Shown: piece by piece, positions 32,731 through 32,830 of the stretch | How the letters are laid out: the number at the start of each line of letters is the position of its first letter | How positions within the stretch are numbered: the stretch's first letter is position 1 | Source: Gammaproteobacteria bacterium | Lineage (GTDB): Bacteria > Pseudomonadota > Gammaproteobacteria > Chromatiales > Chromatiaceae | Assembly (NCBI GenBank): GCA_024206335.1 | Contig: JAAGZL010000021.1 | Span: 1 to 32,830, forward strand | DNA length: 32,830 nucleotides | Direction of reading: 5' to 3' | Program-made: the position numbers and the translations under genes | The notes under the pieces: generated by a model | What the model was told of the DNA's origin: nothing | What the model saw: the letters and a program-made list of their open reading frames with translations, nothing else | Databases searched by the model: none

Positions 32731-32830
32731 TCAAGCGGCGACCTGATTGTTTGCTATCACCTCAATACCATCTTTAAATTTGATCCCAGTAATTACTTTA
32801 CCAAGGTAACTGAAACCGCGTAATTTTCTC
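32731..32830 (-). CDS. Partial 3' end of a likely transposase, family not assigned
   Basis: At the right edge the minus strand has an open frame of 32 codons before a TGA: RKLRGFSYLGKVITGIKFKD, then GIEVIANNQVAA. The phrase GF-x2-L-x-KVI-x-G-x-KF-x-DGI is the kind of C-terminus seen in some DDE transposases, but I cannot assign the family. The rest is outside the window. It abuts the IS630 remnant in opposite orientation, so one element may have inserted into the other. Confidence 0.5.
   Translation of the reverse strand, partial: RKLRGFSYLGKVITGIKFKDGIEVIANNQVAA

Noticed and set aside
1-32830. tRNA, rRNA or CRISPR elements
   Set aside because: No T-loop-like motifs in gaps, no rRNA-like sequence and no spaced direct repeats were seen on reading; a tRNAscan or CRISPR finder run would settle this.

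Overview
The window looks like a chromosomal segment of a gammaproteobacterium, probably a marine or sediment sulfur-oxidiser of the Chromatiales type. This is inferred from gene content: a PilG-like receiver, DUF1820, AmpD/AmpE, a nadC-DUF1631-ampD-ampE neighbourhood like that of pseudomonads, a TauE/SafE plus SLC13 pair, and a PQQ-associated alcohol oxidation module. No ribosomal RNA, tRNA or CRISPR array is visible. By eye, base composition is moderately GC-rich from about 0.85 to 23 kb and clearly more AT-rich from about 23 kb to the right end.

Left part (1-8 kb): the 5' end of a response regulator gene leaves the window on the left. Next come a small cupin, a fused phosphotransferase/P-loop kinase, a small DUF2892 membrane protein, and a tight minus-strand operon hisI-gloB-dihydroorotase. 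After these lie DUF1820, an ankyrin-repeat lipoprotein and an AGCS sodium:amino-acid symporter. Middle part (8-16 kb): a plus-strand set of Ycf46-like AAA ATPase, EgtB/DinB-SUMF-like protein and cysteine synthase is followed by a Mip-type FKBP isomerase, a miniature flagellar-rod-like protein, and the minus-strand pair DUF1631-nadC.

The most interesting block is 16.55-19.4 kb. Five plus-strand genes are packed with 4-bp overlaps or 2-bp gaps: two DUF1538 membrane half-transporters, a small PII-like protein, a two-CBS-domain protein, and ampD. I read the first four as a nucleotide-regulated transport system inserted between DUF1631 and ampD. ampE follows after a gap holding a perfect 16-bp palindrome upstream of a TATAAT box. 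A TauE/SafE exporter and an SLC13/TrkA-C permease follow on the minus strand.

Right part (23.6-32 kb): this is the accessory set of a PQQ-dependent alcohol dehydrogenase system. It contains a cytochrome c, an ABC permease, an ABC ATPase, a YVTN beta-propeller, a periplasmic binding protein, a small secreted unknown, a MoxJ-like binding protein, and an ExaC-type acetaldehyde dehydrogenase. The quinoprotein dehydrogenase itself is not in the window. The module is bordered and interrupted by decayed transposase fragments (IS1380-like at 29.7-30.0 kb, IS630 at 32.3-32.7 kb, and an unassigned one at the right edge), so recombination has probably shaped this end. Several genes appear to use GTG or TTG starts (DUF1538-1, CBS, nadC, TauE, ABC ATPase and others); where a good ribosome-binding site decided the start, this is noted.
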